Assembly: GCA_031291675.1 (NCBI GenBank)
Contig: JARLIO010000002.1
Location: 1-64,000 of the forward strand
Direction of reading: 5' to 3'
Source of the DNA: Azospirillaceae bacterium
Lineage (GTDB): Bacteria; Pseudomonadota; Alphaproteobacteria; Azospirillales; Azospirillaceae
Length of the DNA: 64,000 nucleotides
Every line of letters starts with the position of its first letter. Position 1 is the first letter of the stretch. Below are positions 26,807 to 35,940 of this stretch, one piece after another. The translations under genes and the position numbers were made by a program. The notes below the pieces were generated by a model. It ran no database searches and was not told the DNA's origin. It saw nothing but the letters and a program-made list of their open reading frames with translations.

Positions 26807-27472
26807 TCAAGGCTGCCTTGGCGGGATCGCCAGGCCGTCTTGACCCCGCCCGATGCCATGAAGATAGGCGCAGAACATATCGGCCGCGGCCGCGGCGTAG
26901 GTTTCGATCTCCGCGGCGCTTCGCGGAGCCTCGGAAAACTGCTTTCCGACCGCGCGAAGCGTCGTTGTGATCAGATCGCCGGCCAATACGCGAGTCTCTT
27001 CCGCGGACTCCGGCAAAAGTTCCCGCATGAAAATCCGAAAAATGCGGCGCCCCGATGCTCTCACCTCGTGCGCCTCCGGCGCGTCGCGATAGAGCGGGGC
27101 GGCGTCATTGAGCGCCACACGGATCTCGGCCTCATCACATTCCGAGCGGATGAAGGCGAGGACCAGGATGCGCAGCCGTTCCAGCGGCGGCTTTCGGACG
27201 TCCTCAAGGATGGCATGCAGCATCTCGGTCGTCTGCCGCCATTCGTCGCTCTGGAGCCGGAAGAGGATCGCCGCCTTGTTCGGAAAATATTGATACAGCG
27301 AACCGACACTGACGCCGGCCCTTTCGGCGACCCGCGCCGTGGTGAAGTGTTGCGCACCGTCCTTCGCCAGAACCTGAACCGCCGCCTCCAGAATCGCCGC
27401 AACGAGCCCGGTTGACCGGCTCTGCTGGGGCTGTTTCCGTTGCGAAAGCGGCGCGCGTCGATGATCGGTCAT
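26807..27472 (-). CDS. TetR/AcrR family regulator
   Basis: A 221-residue repressor-type protein. The N-terminal HTH is clear: IMEAAVQVL-like helix then FTTARVAERAGVSVGSLYQYFPNKAAIL. The C-terminal half is helical and probably binds an unknown ligand. It is divergent from an O-methyltransferase gene with 371 nt between them, and that gene is its most likely target besides itself. A weak dyad near 27499-27517 (TACGAATGTTTAGT) could be an operator but is not convincing. Confidence 0.9.
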   Translation of the reverse strand: MTDHRRAPLSQRKQPQQSRSTGLVAAILEAAVQVLAKDGAQHFTTARVAERAGVSVGSLYQYFPNKAAILFRLQSDEWRQTTEMLHAILEDVRKPPLERLRILVLAFIRSECDEAEIRVALNDAAPLYRDAPEAHEVRASGRRIFRIFMRELLPESAEETRVLAGDLITTTLRAVGKQFSEAPRSAAEIETYAAAAADMFCAYLHGIGRGQDGLAIPPRQP

Positions 27473-27843
27473 GGCACTGCGTCAGCCTGCAACTCATCAA
27501 TACGAATGTTTAGTCGCTTTCCTGGTGCGGCGCAACGGCGCCCCGACGCGAGACCCCATGGCCACGCTGATCCGCGCGCCCCTGCCGGACCGCGAGTGCG
27601 ATGACGAGCCGCTACCGGTGCGCCGCCACGCGCCTTCCTTCGCGAAAACCTGAGCAGCGCGGGTCAAAACCGTGGCGCCATCTTCCGCAAGCGGGGTCCG
27701 CCTTGGGCTGTTTACCCCTATGAATCAGTGTCTTACGCCGCGCGTCCCGGCAGTGGCGGCGCAATGCGAATAGTCAATGCGACGAACGCGTCGTATTTTG
27801 GCCGCGACGCCAATAAAGCGTTCACCTGAGACCAGAGACCGCC
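27473..27843. other. Divergent regulatory region, no gene
   Basis: Separates tetR (minus) from the O-methyltransferase gene (plus). The only structured segment is a short dyad around 27779-27796 (GACG-AACG-CGTC). No additional gene is supported. Confidence 0.35.
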
Positions 27844-28518
27844 ATGAACACGCTGACGACACCCCCTCTTGCGCCTCTCCTGGATCGCTTGTTTGACGAG
27901 GCCGCGGCACCATGGAAGTTGCCCCCTGCGGTCGCCGATTATTGGTCCGGACTCTCCGCCGAAGAGCAGGCGCGCCTGATGCGCAGCAAAGCCGATTATC
28001 GCGAGTTCTACGGGCATCTGAAGGACGTTCCCCTCGCCGTCTCGCCGGACACCGGCCGTTTGCTTTACATGCTGGCACGAAGCCTGGGCGCGCGGACGAT
28101 CCTCGAATTCGGCACCTCGTTCGGCATCTCGACGCTGCACCTCGCCGCGGCGCTCAAGGACAATGGCGGCGGTCGCCTGATCACCACCGAGTTCGAGCCC
28201 ACCAAGGTGGCGCGGGCGCGGAATAATCTCGTGGCCGGCGGCCTCATCGATCTGGTGGAGATCCGCGAGGGTGACGCCCTGCAGACGCTGAGCGTCGACC
28301 TTCCCGGAACGATCGACCTGCTGCTGCTCGACGGCGCCAAGGCCCTTTATCCCGAAATCCTGAGCCTGGTGGAGAGCCATCTGCGGCCGGGTGCCCTTAT
28401 CGTCGCCGACAACGCCGACTTCTGCCCTGACTATCTGGTGCGCGTACGCTCGCCGGCGCAGGGCTACCTGTCGGTGCCATTCACGAGCGACGTCGAGGTC
28501 TCGATGCGGATCGGTTGA
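27844..28518 (+). CDS. SAM-dependent O-methyltransferase
   Basis: A 224-residue class I methyltransferase. Motif I is ILEFGTSFGISTLHLAAAL; the acidic motif II follows in ITTEFEPTKVARARNNL, and LLLLDGAKALYPEIL with ADNADF fit the catechol O-methyltransferase-like (Methyltransf_3/24) group, in which these aspartates bind a divalent metal. Small-molecule phenolic substrates are likely. Divergent from tetR and convergent with DAHP synthase, from which it is separated by a hairpin. Confidence 0.85.
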   Translation: MNTLTTPPLAPLLDRLFDEAAAPWKLPPAVADYWSGLSAEEQARLMRSKADYREFYGHLKDVPLAVSPDTGRLLYMLARSLGARTILEFGTSFGISTLHLAAALKDNGGGRLITTEFEPTKVARARNNLVAGGLIDLVEIREGDALQTLSVDLPGTIDLLLLDGAKALYPEILSLVESHLRPGALIVADNADFCPDYLVRVRSPAQGYLSVPFTSDVEVSMRIG

Positions 28519-28536
28519 ACCGGCCACGGGTTACGG

Positions 28537-28564
28537 CCGAACGGACCTTGTATGGTCCGTTCGG
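28537..28564. terminator. Bidirectional terminator hairpin
   Basis: A perfect 11-bp stem, CCGAACGGACC with GGTCCGTTCGG, and a six-base loop TTGTAT, lies between two convergent genes (stops at 28518 and 28574). No long T-run on either side. Confidence 0.7.
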
Positions 28565-28573
28565 GTCGGAACA

Positions 28574-29974
28574 TCAGTCCGCCGCGGCCGCGATGCCCAG
28601 GCCCGCCGCGTCGTCGCGAACCTGCTTCAATTCTTCGGCGACCAGGAAGGCGAGTTCCAGCGCCTGGCTGGCATTGAGGCGCGGGTCACAATGGGTGTGA
28701 TAGCGCATCGCCAAGGCGTGATCGGTGATCGCCTGGGCGCCACCGGTGCATTCGGTGACATCCTGGCCGGTCAACTCGAAATGGACACCGCCGGCATAGG
28801 TGCCTTCGGCACGATGGGCGGCGAAGAAGCCGCGCACCTCGGTCAGGATCCGGTCGACCGGCCGGGTCTTGTATCCGGTCGATGACTTGATGGTGTTGCC
28901 ATGCATCGGGTCGCACGACCAGACCACGGCCCGGCCCTCGCGCTTCACGCGGCGGATCAGCGGCGGCAGCTTGTCGGCGACCTTGTCCGACCCCATCCGC
29001 GCGATCAGGGTCAGACGCCCAGGTTCGTTGGCCGGGTTCAGGATATCGATCAGGCGGATCAAGTCATCCGGATCGCTGGTCGGCCCGCATTTCAGCCCGA
29101 TCGGATTCTTGACACCGGACAGGAAGTTCACATGGGCGCCGTCGATCTGGCGGGTACGGTCGCCGATCCACAACATATGGGCCGAGACGTCGTACCACTC
29201 CCCGGTGGTGCTGTCGATCCGGGTCAACGCCTGTTCATAGGGCAGCAGCAGCGCCTCATGGCTGGTGAAGAAGTCGGTTTCCCGGATCTGCGGCGTCGTC
29301 TCCGCGGTCACACCGCACGCCGCCATGAAGGCCAGAGCCTCATTGAGGCGATCGGCCATTTCGCGATAGCGCTCGCCCTCGGGGCTGCGCTCGACGAAAC
29401 CCAGCGTCCAGGAATGGACCTTGTGCAGGTCGGCATAGCCGCCCTGGGAAAACGCCCGGAGCAGATTCAGCGTCGCAGCCGACTGGTTGAAGGCCTGGAT
29501 CATCCGCTCCGGATCGGGTTCGCGCGACACGGGGTCGAAATCGAAGCCGTTGATGATGTCACCGCGATAGGACGGCAGCGAAACGCCGCCGATCTCCTCG
29601 GTGTCTGCCGAGCGCGGTTTGGCGAACTGGCCAGCCATCCGGCCGACCTTGATCACCGGGGTGGCGCCGCCGAATGTCAGCACGACCGCCATCTGCAACA
29701 GCACCCGGAACGTGTCCCGGATATTGTTGGGATGGAATTCCGCAAAGCTTTCGGCGCAATCGCCGCCCTGGAGCAAAAAGGCCTTGCCGTTGGCCGCGTT
29801 GGCCAGCACCGACTTCAACCGCCGCGCCTCACCGGCGAACACCAGCGGCGGATAGTCGGCCAGCCGCCGTTCGACCGACGCCAACAGCGCCTTGTCCTTG
29901 TAATCCGGGATCTGCCGCGCGGGCTTCGTCCGCCAGCCATCCGGGGCCCAGGCGCCAATCGGGCTCTGCACCAT
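28574..29974 (-). CDS. aroG: Class II DAHP synthase
   Basis: A 466-residue enzyme that condenses phosphoenolpyruvate and erythrose-4-phosphate, the first step of the shikimate pathway. Class II (plant-like) hallmarks are present: [14 protein letters not shown] with the metal-binding cysteine, [28 protein letters not shown], and [18 protein letters not shown]. Start at ATG 29974 (MVQSPIGAW), six bases after GTGGAG. Transcribed alone, divergent from an ABC permease. Confidence 0.96.
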   Translation of the reverse strand: MVQSPIGAWAPDGWRTKPARQIPDYKDKALLASVERRLADYPPLVFAGEARRLKSVLANAANGKAFLLQGGDCAESFAEFHPNNIRDTFRVLLQMAVVLTFGGATPVIKVGRMAGQFAKPRSADTEEIGGVSLPSYRGDIINGFDFDPVSREPDPERMIQAFNQSAATLNLLRAFSQGGYADLHKVHSWTLGFVERSPEGERYREMADRLNEALAFMAACGVTAETTPQIRETDFFTSHEALLLPYEQALTRIDSTTGEWYDVSAHMLWIGDRTRQIDGAHVNFLSGVKNPIGLKCGPTSDPDDLIRLIDILNPANEPGRLTLIARMGSDKVADKLPPLIRRVKREGRAVVWSCDPMHGNTIKSSTGYKTRPVDRILTEVRGFFAAHRAEGTYAGGVHFELTGQDVTECTGGAQAITDHALAMRYHTHCDPRLNASQALELAFLVAEELKQVRDDAAGLGIAAAAD

Positions 29975-30185
29975 TATCCACTCCACCACCTGAACAGCGC
30001 CGGCGACCTCGCCGACCCGCAACATGTAACAGGCAAGCCTATACCCGTTCGCACACAGTTATTCCAGCTTCGGGCCCGCCGTCGACGGAAAAAGCCGACG
30101 TGCCCATACCACCGTCTGTTCCGCGACACGGTTTTCTTGCCAATGGCGCGGTCGGCCTCGGCTATAGTCCGGCACTTGCCGTCCT

Positions 30186-31979
30186 GTGTCCCGCGACTCC
30201 CCGATGCTCCGTTCTCCGCCTGCCCGCCGTCGTCGTCGTCCGACCCGTGCCACGACCCCCGCGTCGCGGCACCGCGGCCTCATTCTGCCCAATGCCGCGG
30301 ACATGATCGCGCTGGGGCTGATCGTGATCGTCGCGGTCCTGACGATGGTCGGTGTCGGCGAGCTCGCGGCGCCGCTGCCATCCGCGCCCGAGGGTGGCAT
30401 CAGTCTCGATCCGGTCCATCTGCCGGGCTATGCCTTGCAAACCACGCTCCGCATGTTGACGGCCCTGCGTTTTTCACTGCTGTTCACCCTGATCTACGCC
30501 CCGCTGGCCGCCAAGCTGCCGCGGGCCGGACGGGTCCTGGTGGCGGCACTCGACATTCTGCAATCGGTGCCGGTGACCGGATATCTGGCCCTTGGCGCCG
30601 CGGCCCTGTTCCAGGGTGTACCCGGTAACCCGTTGCGGGCCGAGCTGGTCGCCACCTTCGCCTTGTTCACCAGCCAGGCCTGGAACATGACGTTCAGCTT
30701 CTATCAATCGTTGCGCACCGTGCCGCACGATCTTGATGATGCCGCCCGGGCGTTCCGGCTGTCACCGTGGCGGCGCTTCTGGCGCCTGGAATTGCCGTTC
30801 GCGATGCCGGGACTGGTGTGGAACATGATGATGTCGATGGCCGGCGGCTGGTTCTTCGTTGTCGCCGCGGAAGCAATCACGGTCGGCGACCATCAGGTGC
30901 TGCTGCCCGGGATCGGGTCTTACGTCGCGCTCGCGATCCAGCACCGCAGCCTGCCGGCGATCGGCTGGGCCCTGCTGGCCATGACCGTCACCATTACGCT
31001 TTATGACCAGCTGATGTTCCAGCCCCTGGTCGCCTGGGCCGACAAGTTCCGCGTCGAACATGCGGTCGGCACCGTGGCGCCACGCTCCTGGCTGTTGCGG
31101 GTGATCCGGCGAACCCGCCTGCTGCGTCGCTTTGGCGCGCTGCTGGCCTGGATCCGCGCCGTCACCGGGCAGGTTCCCGGCCGATGGCAACGTCCAGGCA
31201 GCGGCGCGGCGCGCCGGCGCCGCGCCGGGTCGCTGAAGTTCTGGGACATGCTGACCCTGGGGCTGACCCTGGCGGTCATGGCGATCGGGATCGGTATCCT
31301 GGTCAGGGCCATCGGCGACCAGACCACGACGGCGGAACTGCGGGACATGCTGGTGATGGCCGGGGCCACGCTGGCCCGGATCACTGTGATGCTGGCGCTG
31401 GCCTGCGGGATTTGGGTGCCGATCGGCGTGATGATCGGGCTTCGGCCCCGATTGGCCGAGCATTTGCAGCCGCTGGTGCAATTTCTCGCCTCGTTTCCGG
31501 CCAATCTGCTGTTCCCGCCGGTGGTCCTGGTGATCGTGCGCTTCGACCTTGATCCCGATCTGTGGCTCAGTCCGCTGATCCTGCTGGGGACGCAATGGTA
31601 CATCCTGTTCAATGTCATCGCCGGAACCGCCAATCTGCCGACCGACCTGCGCGACGCCGCCGTCATGTTTCAGCTTCGCGGCCGGTCCTGGTGGCGACGG
31701 TTGATTATCCCCGGGATTCTGCCGTCCCTGGTGACCGGGCTGATCACCGCGGCGGGCGGCGCCTGGAACGCCAGCATCGTCGCCGAAACCGTCAGTTGGG
31801 GGAGCACGACCATTTCCGCGACCGGTCTGGGCAGCGCCATCGCCGCGGCCAGTGCGGCCGGTGATGACCGACGCGTGGCCTTGGGCATCGGGTTCATGAC
31901 AGTGCTGGTGATCGTCATCAACCATCTGGTGTGGCGACCCCTCTATCGCTATGCCGAACGGCGCTTGACCCTGGATTGA
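30186..31979 (+). CDS. Fused double ABC permease (NitT/TauT type)
   Basis: A 597-residue inner-membrane protein with two binding-protein-dependent permease domains. The first holds an EAA-type loop around SLRTVPHDLDDAARAFRLSPWRRFWRLELP, the second around GTANLPTDLRDAAVMFQLRGRSWWRRLIIPGILP. A basic linker (about residues 290-350) joins them. Each half has five to six helices. The fused form is known among nitrate/sulfonate/taurine-class transporters. Neither an ATPase nor a binding protein gene is adjacent, so the partner genes must lie elsewhere or are lost. GTG 30186 or ATG 30204 may be the start. Confidence 0.87.
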   Translation: MSRDSPMLRSPPARRRRRPTRATTPASRHRGLILPNAADMIALGLIVIVAVLTMVGVGELAAPLPSAPEGGISLDPVHLPGYALQTTLRMLTALRFSLLFTLIYAPLAAKLPRAGRVLVAALDILQSVPVTGYLALGAAALFQGVPGNPLRAELVATFALFTSQAWNMTFSFYQSLRTVPHDLDDAARAFRLSPWRRFWRLELPFAMPGLVWNMMMSMAGGWFFVVAAEAITVGDHQVLLPGIGSYVALAIQHRSLPAIGWALLAMTVTITLYDQLMFQPLVAWADKFRVEHAVGTVAPRSWLLRVIRRTRLLRRFGALLAWIRAVTGQVPGRWQRPGSGAARRRRAGSLKFWDMLTLGLTLAVMAIGIGILVRAIGDQTTTAELRDMLVMAGATLARITVMLALACGIWVPIGVMIGLRPRLAEHLQPLVQFLASFPANLLFPPVVLVIVRFDLDPDLWLSPLILLGTQWYILFNVIAGTANLPTDLRDAAVMFQLRGRSWWRRLIIPGILPSLVTGLITAAGGAWNASIVAETVSWGSTTISATGLGSAIAAASAAGDDRRVALGIGFMTVLVIVINHLVWRPLYRYAERRLTLD

Positions 31980-32084
31980 CCGGCCCGGCAAAGCCGCACT
32001 GTCGGGATCGCGCCGAATGTGGCAGGTTGCGCGCACGTCCTCTGCCCCGCCCCTCTTCCGATCCCCCAGCCGACGCCGTCGATC

Positions 32085-33422
32085 GTGCCCCTGACAACCA
32101 CCAACCGCCATCCCTGGCTGAGCGCGGCCGCGGTCTATTTCGACCGGCCGGTGCTGACCGTCCTGCTGCTGGGCTTTTCCAGCGGCCTGCCCTTGGCGCT
32201 GACCGGTGCCACGCTTTCGGTCTGGCTGGCCGGTGACGGCATCAGCAAGACCGCAATCGGCCTGTTCGCCCTGGTCGGACTGCCCTACACCTTCAAATTC
32301 GTCTGGGCGCCGCTGATCGATCACCTACCCCTGCCCTTCCTGACCCGGCGTTGGGGGCGACGGCGCGGTTGGGCCCTGGCAACACAGCTCGCCCTGGCCG
32401 CGGCACTGGTGGGGCTGGGGGCGACCGATCCCCGACAGGACCTGTGGTGGACGGCCGTGCTCTCGCTGGTCGTGGCGTTCTGTTCGGCCAGCCAGGACAT
32501 CGTCATCGATGCCTACCGCGTCGAAACGCTGGCGGGCAACCGCCAGGGCGCCGGCGCCGGCGCCATCGTCCTGGGCTATCGCCTGGGGATGATGGCCTCG
32601 GGCGCCGGTGCGCTTTACCTGGCCAGCGTCTTCTCCTGGTCCACGACCTATGGCGTGATGGCACTGCTGGTGGGCGTCGGCGCGATCACGATGCTGGCCA
32701 ATCCGGAGCCCTCGGCGCCGCAACCGGCATCGCGCGGCCCGGTCCGCGACGGTTCAGAACACCGGTCGGCCCGGCGTCGCCTGCTTGCCGATTGGCTGTA
32801 CCGCGCGGTCGAGGCGCCGTTCGTCCAGTTCATCAGCCGCCCGGGCTGGCCCGCGATCCTGCTGTTCATCACGCTCTACAAGTTCGGCGAAGTTCTGGCC
32901 GGCGCGATGTCCAACCCGTTCTATCTCGAACTCGGCTTCACCAAGGTCGACATCGCCACCGTCAGCAAAGTCTTCGGCCTGGTGGCGACGATCGCCGGCG
33001 GCCTGTTGGGCGGGATCGTGGTCAATCGCCTGGGCATCTGGCGCAGCCTGCTGGTGTGCGGCATCCTGCAACTCGCGTCCAACGGCCTTTACATCCTGCT
33101 GGCTTATACCGGCCGCGATCTGGCGGTGCTCACCCTGTCGATCACGGTCGAGAATCTGACGGCCGGCATGGCGACCGCGGCCTTCGTCGCCTATCTGTCG
33201 AGCCTGTGCCATGCCGCCTATACCGCAACGCAATATGCGTTGCTGTCGTCCTTTTTCGGCCTCGGTCGCGGCGTCCTCGGGTCCTGCAGCGGCTGGTTCG
33301 CCGACCGGCTTGACTGGAGCAGCTATTTCGCGCTGACCATCGTCGCGGGATTGCCCGGGCTGGCGCTGTTGCTGTGGTTGCGGCGGCGCGATGCCACCGA
33401 AACGGACAATCCCCGGTCATAG
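32085..33422 (+). CDS. ampG: AmpG-like MFS muropeptide permease
   Basis: A 445-residue, 12-helix major-facilitator transporter of the AmpG group, which imports GlcNAc-anhydro-MurNAc peptides for cell-wall recycling. Typical segments: FSSGLPLALTGATLSVWLA, FKFVWAPLIDHLPLPFLTRRWGRRRGW, and ASQDIVIDAYRVE. A GTG at 32085 is taken as start since the helix pattern begins soon after; a GTG at 32019 is an alternative. It fits with nagZ in the same window, which acts on the imported muropeptides. Confidence 0.9.
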   Translation: MPLTTTNRHPWLSAAAVYFDRPVLTVLLLGFSSGLPLALTGATLSVWLAGDGISKTAIGLFALVGLPYTFKFVWAPLIDHLPLPFLTRRWGRRRGWALATQLALAAALVGLGATDPRQDLWWTAVLSLVVAFCSASQDIVIDAYRVETLAGNRQGAGAGAIVLGYRLGMMASGAGALYLASVFSWSTTYGVMALLVGVGAITMLANPEPSAPQPASRGPVRDGSEHRSARRRLLADWLYRAVEAPFVQFISRPGWPAILLFITLYKFGEVLAGAMSNPFYLELGFTKVDIATVSKVFGLVATIAGGLLGGIVVNRLGIWRSLLVCGILQLASNGLYILLAYTGRDLAVLTLSITVENLTAGMATAAFVAYLSSLCHAAYTATQYALLSSFFGLGRGVLGSCSGWFADRLDWSSYFALTIVAGLPGLALLLWLRRRDATETDNPRS

Positions 33423-33512
33423 CGATTGGAGCGCCATGAAGCACAGCTTTAATTCCGAGGCGGCGCAGCTTGGTCGTGCCGTCGATGGGCGCCTTGCGCC
33501 CATCATCCTGGT

Positions 33513-34301
33513 TCAAACGCGCCTTGCCGTGGCGATCAAGGCCGGAGACGGAACGGCCAGGATCCCCCCGCCGCTTTCGAGCGCACCATGGATCGACAAT
33601 ACAATCGCGTCGCGCTGCCCAGGCTCCAGCAACGGCCATACGGGATTGAACTGAAAGAGGCGATCGGGCTCGCCAAACGCCTGCCCGTCTACCATAAAAT
33701 CCTGGCTGACCTCGACGATCGACACGTCGCCGAATCCCGCTTCCATCATCGCGGCAACAAATCGCTCCGGCTGGCGAAACTCGTTCATCCCCTCGATGGT
33801 CACAGGGTTGACGATGTCAGGAAAGAGCCGTGACAAGTGTTGTGCGAGCAGAATGTTGCCGGCGGCGCCCGTTGGTTCCTTCCAGCTTCCGACCGAGCCG
33901 ATCCCGCCGGAGCGTACCACACGCGCCATCTCGCGCAGACCCTTGCGCCAGTCGGCGAACAGCATGATGCCAAACATCGAAAAAGCGGCATCGAACGCCT
34001 CATCAGGCAGATCAAGCGCCTGCCCATCCATCACCTTCGCCTCGAGATTGGGAAGGCGGTGCGACAACACGGCTTCGATCATGCCCCTGGAAAAGTCTGT
34101 CGCCAGCACTTTGGCTCCGGCATGTGCCGCCGTCAGCGCAAGGGCCCCTGCACCCGCCGCAATATCGAGCACGGTCGCGCCGTGGGGCAAATCGGCCAGC
34201 TCCCACGCCCGCTGAGCGTAGAAGACGGTGAAGTCGTGGGCGAGCTTCCGATAGTCCGCGAGGCCGTCCCAATACCGCGCGTCGTTCATGTCCATCCTCA
34301 T
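33513..34301 (-). CDS. Class I SAM-dependent methyltransferase
   Basis: A 262-residue enzyme with motif I in VLDIAAGAGALALTAA, motif II around VLATDFSRGMIEAV, and DAAFSMFGIMLFADWRKGLREMARVVRSGG, typical of the UbiE/Methyltransf_11 group. Start uncertain: ATG 34301 has GGAG seven bases upstream; 34325, 34295 and 34289 are possible. Divergent from an Rrf2-type regulator gene, which probably controls it. Substrate unknown. Confidence 0.85.
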   Translation of the reverse strand: MRMDMNDARYWDGLADYRKLAHDFTVFYAQRAWELADLPHGATVLDIAAGAGALALTAAHAGAKVLATDFSRGMIEAVLSHRLPNLEAKVMDGQALDLPDEAFDAAFSMFGIMLFADWRKGLREMARVVRSGGIGSVGSWKEPTGAAGNILLAQHLSRLFPDIVNPVTIEGMNEFRQPERFVAAMMEAGFGDVSIVEVSQDFMVDGQAFGEPDRLFQFNPVWPLLEPGQRDAIVLSIHGALESGGGILAVPSPALIATARRV

Positions 34302-34342
34302 CCCGATCTCCGCCTCAACTGCCATCCCGCCGCCGGGTCCGT

Positions 34343-34361
34343 CATCATGTAACTTTTGATG
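34343..34361. promoter_or_regulatory. Possible Rrf2 operator
   Basis: An inverted repeat CATCA-N9-TGATG lies midway between the divergent methyltransferase and Rrf2 genes. The position suits a shared operator, but the half-sites are short and this is unproven. Confidence 0.3.
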
Positions 34362-34414
34362 TGTCGAATCCAGTTCAGGTTGCCACGCGGGTGCGAAGAG
34401 ACGATATTGCTTTG

Positions 34415-34861
34415 ATGAGACCGGACAGCCGACTCTCCCGCATGCTTCACGTGCTGCTCCACATGGCACGGCACGATGGTCCCGTTACGTCCGAGACAAT
34501 CGCCAGGATGCTGGGAACAAACCCTGTGGTCGTGCGCCGAACAATGTCGGGTCTGCGCAACACGGGGTATGTCCGCTCGGAGAAAGGGCACGGTGGCGGT
34601 TGGTCGATCGCTCGCGACCTGGCATCGATCTCGCTGCTTGATGTCCATCGCGCGGTTGGCGGGCCGCGCATCTTCGCGCTTGGAAACGTAAGTGACAATC
34701 CGGCCTGCGCCGTGGAGCAGGTCGTCAATGACGCATTGGGTGACGCTTTACGCGATGCCGAGACACTGCTGATTCAGCGGTTGGCGACTGTAACGCTCGC
34801 GGAACTTGCATCGGCATTCGACGATCGGTGCCAAGCCTCGTTCGCCGGCCCGCCGCTTTAG
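34415..34861 (+). CDS. Rrf2 family transcriptional regulator
   Basis: A 148-residue winged-helix regulator beginning MRPDSRLSRMLHVLLHMARH, the usual Rrf2 N-terminus, followed by the HTH VTSETIARMLGTNPVVVRRTMSGLRNTGYVRSEKG. Only one cysteine (Cys98) lies in the region where IscR/NsrR have three, so a canonical Fe-S cluster is unlikely. Start at ATG 34415. Divergent from the methyltransferase gene. Confidence 0.9.
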   Translation: MRPDSRLSRMLHVLLHMARHDGPVTSETIARMLGTNPVVVRRTMSGLRNTGYVRSEKGHGGGWSIARDLASISLLDVHRAVGGPRIFALGNVSDNPACAVEQVVNDALGDALRDAETLLIQRLATVTLAELASAFDDRCQASFAGPPL

Positions 34862-34930
34862 CCGGGGGCTTGGACACGGACAAGCCCGTATCGGCCCAAT
34901 GCGGCGTGACCGGGCGTGAGCACCAGCCGC

Positions 34931-35164
34931 CTATGGCGCCGTGGCGAACAGTTCGCAAAACAGCCGCTCCGACCGGGCGATGCCGTCCTCGGTCAGCCAA
35001 ACCGACTTCGCCATGCTGACCGGATTGCCGATAAAGCCTTTCTCATGAAGGCGGTTCATCGCGTCCCAATCGAAACTCTTCCAGGCCCGACCGTCGCGGT
35101 CGAGCGACAAATAAAGCAACGCCAGCACCGCATCGTCGATCTTGTCCTCGTCGATCTCCATCAT
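34931..35164 (-). CDS. DUF6429-like small protein
   Basis: A 77-residue acidic protein beginning MMEIDEDKIDDAVLALLYL and containing WKSFDWDAMNRLHEKGFI and SVWLTEDGIARSERLF. The pattern resembles a DUF6429 small winged-helix-like domain. Start at ATG 35164, with GAGG seven bases upstream; the frame is open further but that part looks non-coding. Function unknown; convergent with the Rrf2 gene. Confidence 0.7.
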   Translation of the reverse strand: MMEIDEDKIDDAVLALLYLSLDRDGRAWKSFDWDAMNRLHEKGFIGNPVSMAKSVWLTEDGIARSERLFCELFATAP

Positions 35165-35489
35165 TGATCGCCTCACCGATCGGACTTCCCCTTTTATACG
35201 CCATGGCCGCCGACGGTTACACGGGTCCGGGGACCTTTCCCGCGCAGGATTTCCGGAAAGCATGTCAACCCGACCGGAGCGTGGCTCGCGGGATTGCTGG
35301 ACCAGACACTTGCCGCAGCACACCTTGACCGACGCGGTTGCGTCCGGCTCACCCGTCGGGGTAACCCCGAAATAAACCAATCATCGACCTGGAAATTTTC
35401 CATGTCGGACTATTATTCCCGGGGTTGCGCGCCCATATCGAAGCAATCGCACCAATGATGCGACAAATCGTGCAAATGGAGATTCTGAT
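35165..35489. other. Divergent intergenic region, no gene
   Basis: Separates the DUF6429-like gene from a secreted protein gene. Relatively AT-rich near both ends (for example CCTTTTATACGCC near 35190), which may hold promoters. No further gene seen. Confidence 0.3.
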
Positions 35490-35909
35490 ATGATCAACAA
35501 GATCGCACGCAGTGTGGCACTGTCACTGATCCTTTTTGCCAGCCCCGCCCTTGCGCAACTGGCGCCACCGCAGCCGAAAACTCAGAACGGTGTCACTTTT
35601 GTGAGTGGCGGCGTCGATTCGGATAACATGAAGGCGATGCATGAGATCGCAAAGAACTACAATGTCCAACTGCTGTTCGCCGGCAAGGGCAGCGGCGAAT
35701 ACCTTGCCGACGTCCAGGTCCGGCTGGTGGGCGCTCACGAAAAGCCGATCATCGATACGCTGGCCGACGGTCCCTACTTTCTCGCCCAACTGGAGCCGGG
35801 CCGTTATCAACTGACCGCGACCTACAACAATCAGCCGATCCAGGAAGTGATCGAGGTTCCGGCGCATGGTGCCGCCGCCAAGACGATCTACTGGGCGCCG
35901 CAACAGTGA
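35490..35909 (+). CDS. Secreted carboxypeptidase-regulatory-like domain protein
   Basis: A 139-residue exported protein with a signal peptide (1-22, cleavage after ALA-Q). The mature part shows a beta-sandwich pattern (NVQLLFAGKGSGEYLADVQVRLV, ADGPYFLAQLEPGRYQLTATYNNQPIQEVIEV) similar to the small transthyretin-like CarboxypepD_reg fold. No catalytic residues are apparent. ATG 35490, preceded by GGAGATTCTGAT. Convergent with aapM. Confidence 0.65.
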   Translation: MINKIARSVALSLILFASPALAQLAPPQPKTQNGVTFVSGGVDSDNMKAMHEIAKNYNVQLLFAGKGSGEYLADVQVRLVGAHEKPIIDTLADGPYFLAQLEPGRYQLTATYNNQPIQEVIEVPAHGAAAKTIYWAPQQ

Positions 35910-35940
35910 CGGGTCGGGCGATGCGACGCGCTTCGCTCCC

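Noticed and set aside
27499-27517. Weak dyad as TetR operator
   Set aside because: Half-sites match at only about half of the positions; not enough to call.
30163-30168. TATAGT as -10 box for the ABC permease gene
   Set aside because: Nearest TTG-type -35 is about 20 nt away; spacing too long to be confident.
28901-30628. 575-residue plus-strand frame opposite the DAHP synthase gene
   Set aside because: Overlaps two well-supported genes and has no family features.
30762-32324. 520-residue minus-strand frame opposite the ABC permease
   Set aside because: Gln/Gly/Arg-rich, antisense to a clear membrane protein.
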